A model generated the notes under the pieces. It ran no database searches. It saw only the letters and a list, made by a program, of their open reading frames with translations, and was not told where the DNA came from. Of a stretch of DNA of 6,587 bases, positions 6,193 through 6,587 are shown piece by piece. Made by a program: the position numbers and the translations under genes. Numbering within the stretch: position 1 is the stretch's first letter; each line of letters begins with the position of its first letter. Origin of the DNA: Acidovorax delafieldii (GTDB taxonomy: Bacteria; Pseudomonadota; Gammaproteobacteria; Burkholderiales; Burkholderiaceae_C); NCBI GenBank assembly GCA_002327945.1, contig DCVY01000014.1:1-6587 (forward strand). The letters run 5' to 3'.

Positions 6193-6587
6193 CGAGCTCG
6201 CTACTGGTCTCCGCCACTCCCACCGAGGTGAAGCTGGCCACGACCGCCAGCAGCCTGCTTACGCTGCGTGCGGCGCCCAACACCCACGTGACGGTGCGCG
6301 GCCTGTGCAAGTCGTTCGCCGGCCAGGTGCTCTACAAGGACTTCAACCTCGATCTTCCGCGCCGTCAGATCGTCTCGATCTTCGGGCCGAACGGCTGCGG
6401 CAAGTCCACGCTGATGAACATGATCGCCGGGCTGGTGCCGCTGGACTCGGGCGAGATCCTGTTCGACGGCAAGAGCCTGAAGGACACGCGCATCGGCTAC
6501 GTGTTCCAGAACTACCGCGATGCGCTGTTTCCGTGGATCAGCGCCTGGGACAACATCGCCTACCCGCTGCGCCGCCAGGGCATGAAG
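6189..6587 (+). CDS. NitT/TauT-type ABC transporter ATP-binding protein (SsuB/TauB-like), N-terminal part (3' truncated by window)
   Basis: This is the cytoplasmic ATPase subunit that powers the importer encoded just upstream. The first 133 residues are visible. The Walker A motif is GPNGCGKST (66-74). The Q-loop is GYVFQ (103-107), followed by ALFPW (112-116), matching the F/LLPW element common in NitT/TauT ATPases. The signature motif, Walker B and the H-loop lie beyond the window. The ATG at 6189 forms an ATGA overlap with the permease stop. The protein has about 33 residues (SSLLVSATPTEV and onwards) before the first core strand THVTVRGLCKSF (32-43), slightly longer than in typical relatives. 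A GTG at 6228 is a possible later start but has no obvious ribosome binding site, so the overlapping ATG is preferred. Confidence 0.93.
   Translation, partial: MTSSLLVSATPTEVKLATTASSLLTLRAAPNTHVTVRGLCKSFAGQVLYKDFNLDLPRRQIVSIFGPNGCGKSTLMNMIAGLVPLDSGEILFDGKSLKDTRIGYVFQNYRDALFPWISAWDNIAYPLRRQGMK

Overview
The window is GC-rich (a hand count gives 82% over positions 841-900), is coded almost entirely on the + strand, and has very short gaps between genes. The protein families, codon use and start-stop overlaps suggest a proteobacterium, most likely a betaproteobacterium of the Burkholderiales. The taxonomic call is an inference from style, not from a marker gene.

Layout. Positions 1-552 hold the C-terminal part of a BMP/PnrA-family periplasmic binding protein, whose start lies upstream of the window. 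It is followed by two BPD_transp_2-type permeases (592-1722 and 1719-2639) that overlap by an ATGA. Together they make up most of a nucleoside/nucleobase-type ABC importer. Its ATPase is not in the window. After a 58-base gap, the only appreciable non-coding stretch, a second block begins: a formamidase-like nitrilase-superfamily amidase (2698-3714), a biuret-hydrolase-type cysteine amidohydrolase starting with TTG (3725-4408), and then a NitT/TauT-type ABC importer. The importer consists of a binding protein (4426-5409), a permease (5419-6192) and an ATPase (6189 to beyond the window end).

How it fits together. The second block reads as one nitrogen-scavenging operon. The importer would bring in a small nitrogen-rich solute. 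BiuH would convert biuret to allophanate and ammonia, and the formamidase would release ammonia and formate from formamide or a formyl-amide intermediate. Allophanate needs an allophanate hydrolase (AtzF/TrzF type), which is not in the window and would be expected nearby. The adjacent BMP importer, typical of nucleoside/nucleobase uptake, raises the possibility that the parent compound is an s-triazine or azapyrimidine/purine-derived ring whose opening gives both a biuret unit and a one-carbon formyl unit. That pathway link is a hypothesis. The individual family assignments are well supported by catalytic motifs. No RNA genes, mobile elements, CRISPR arrays or clear terminators were seen.
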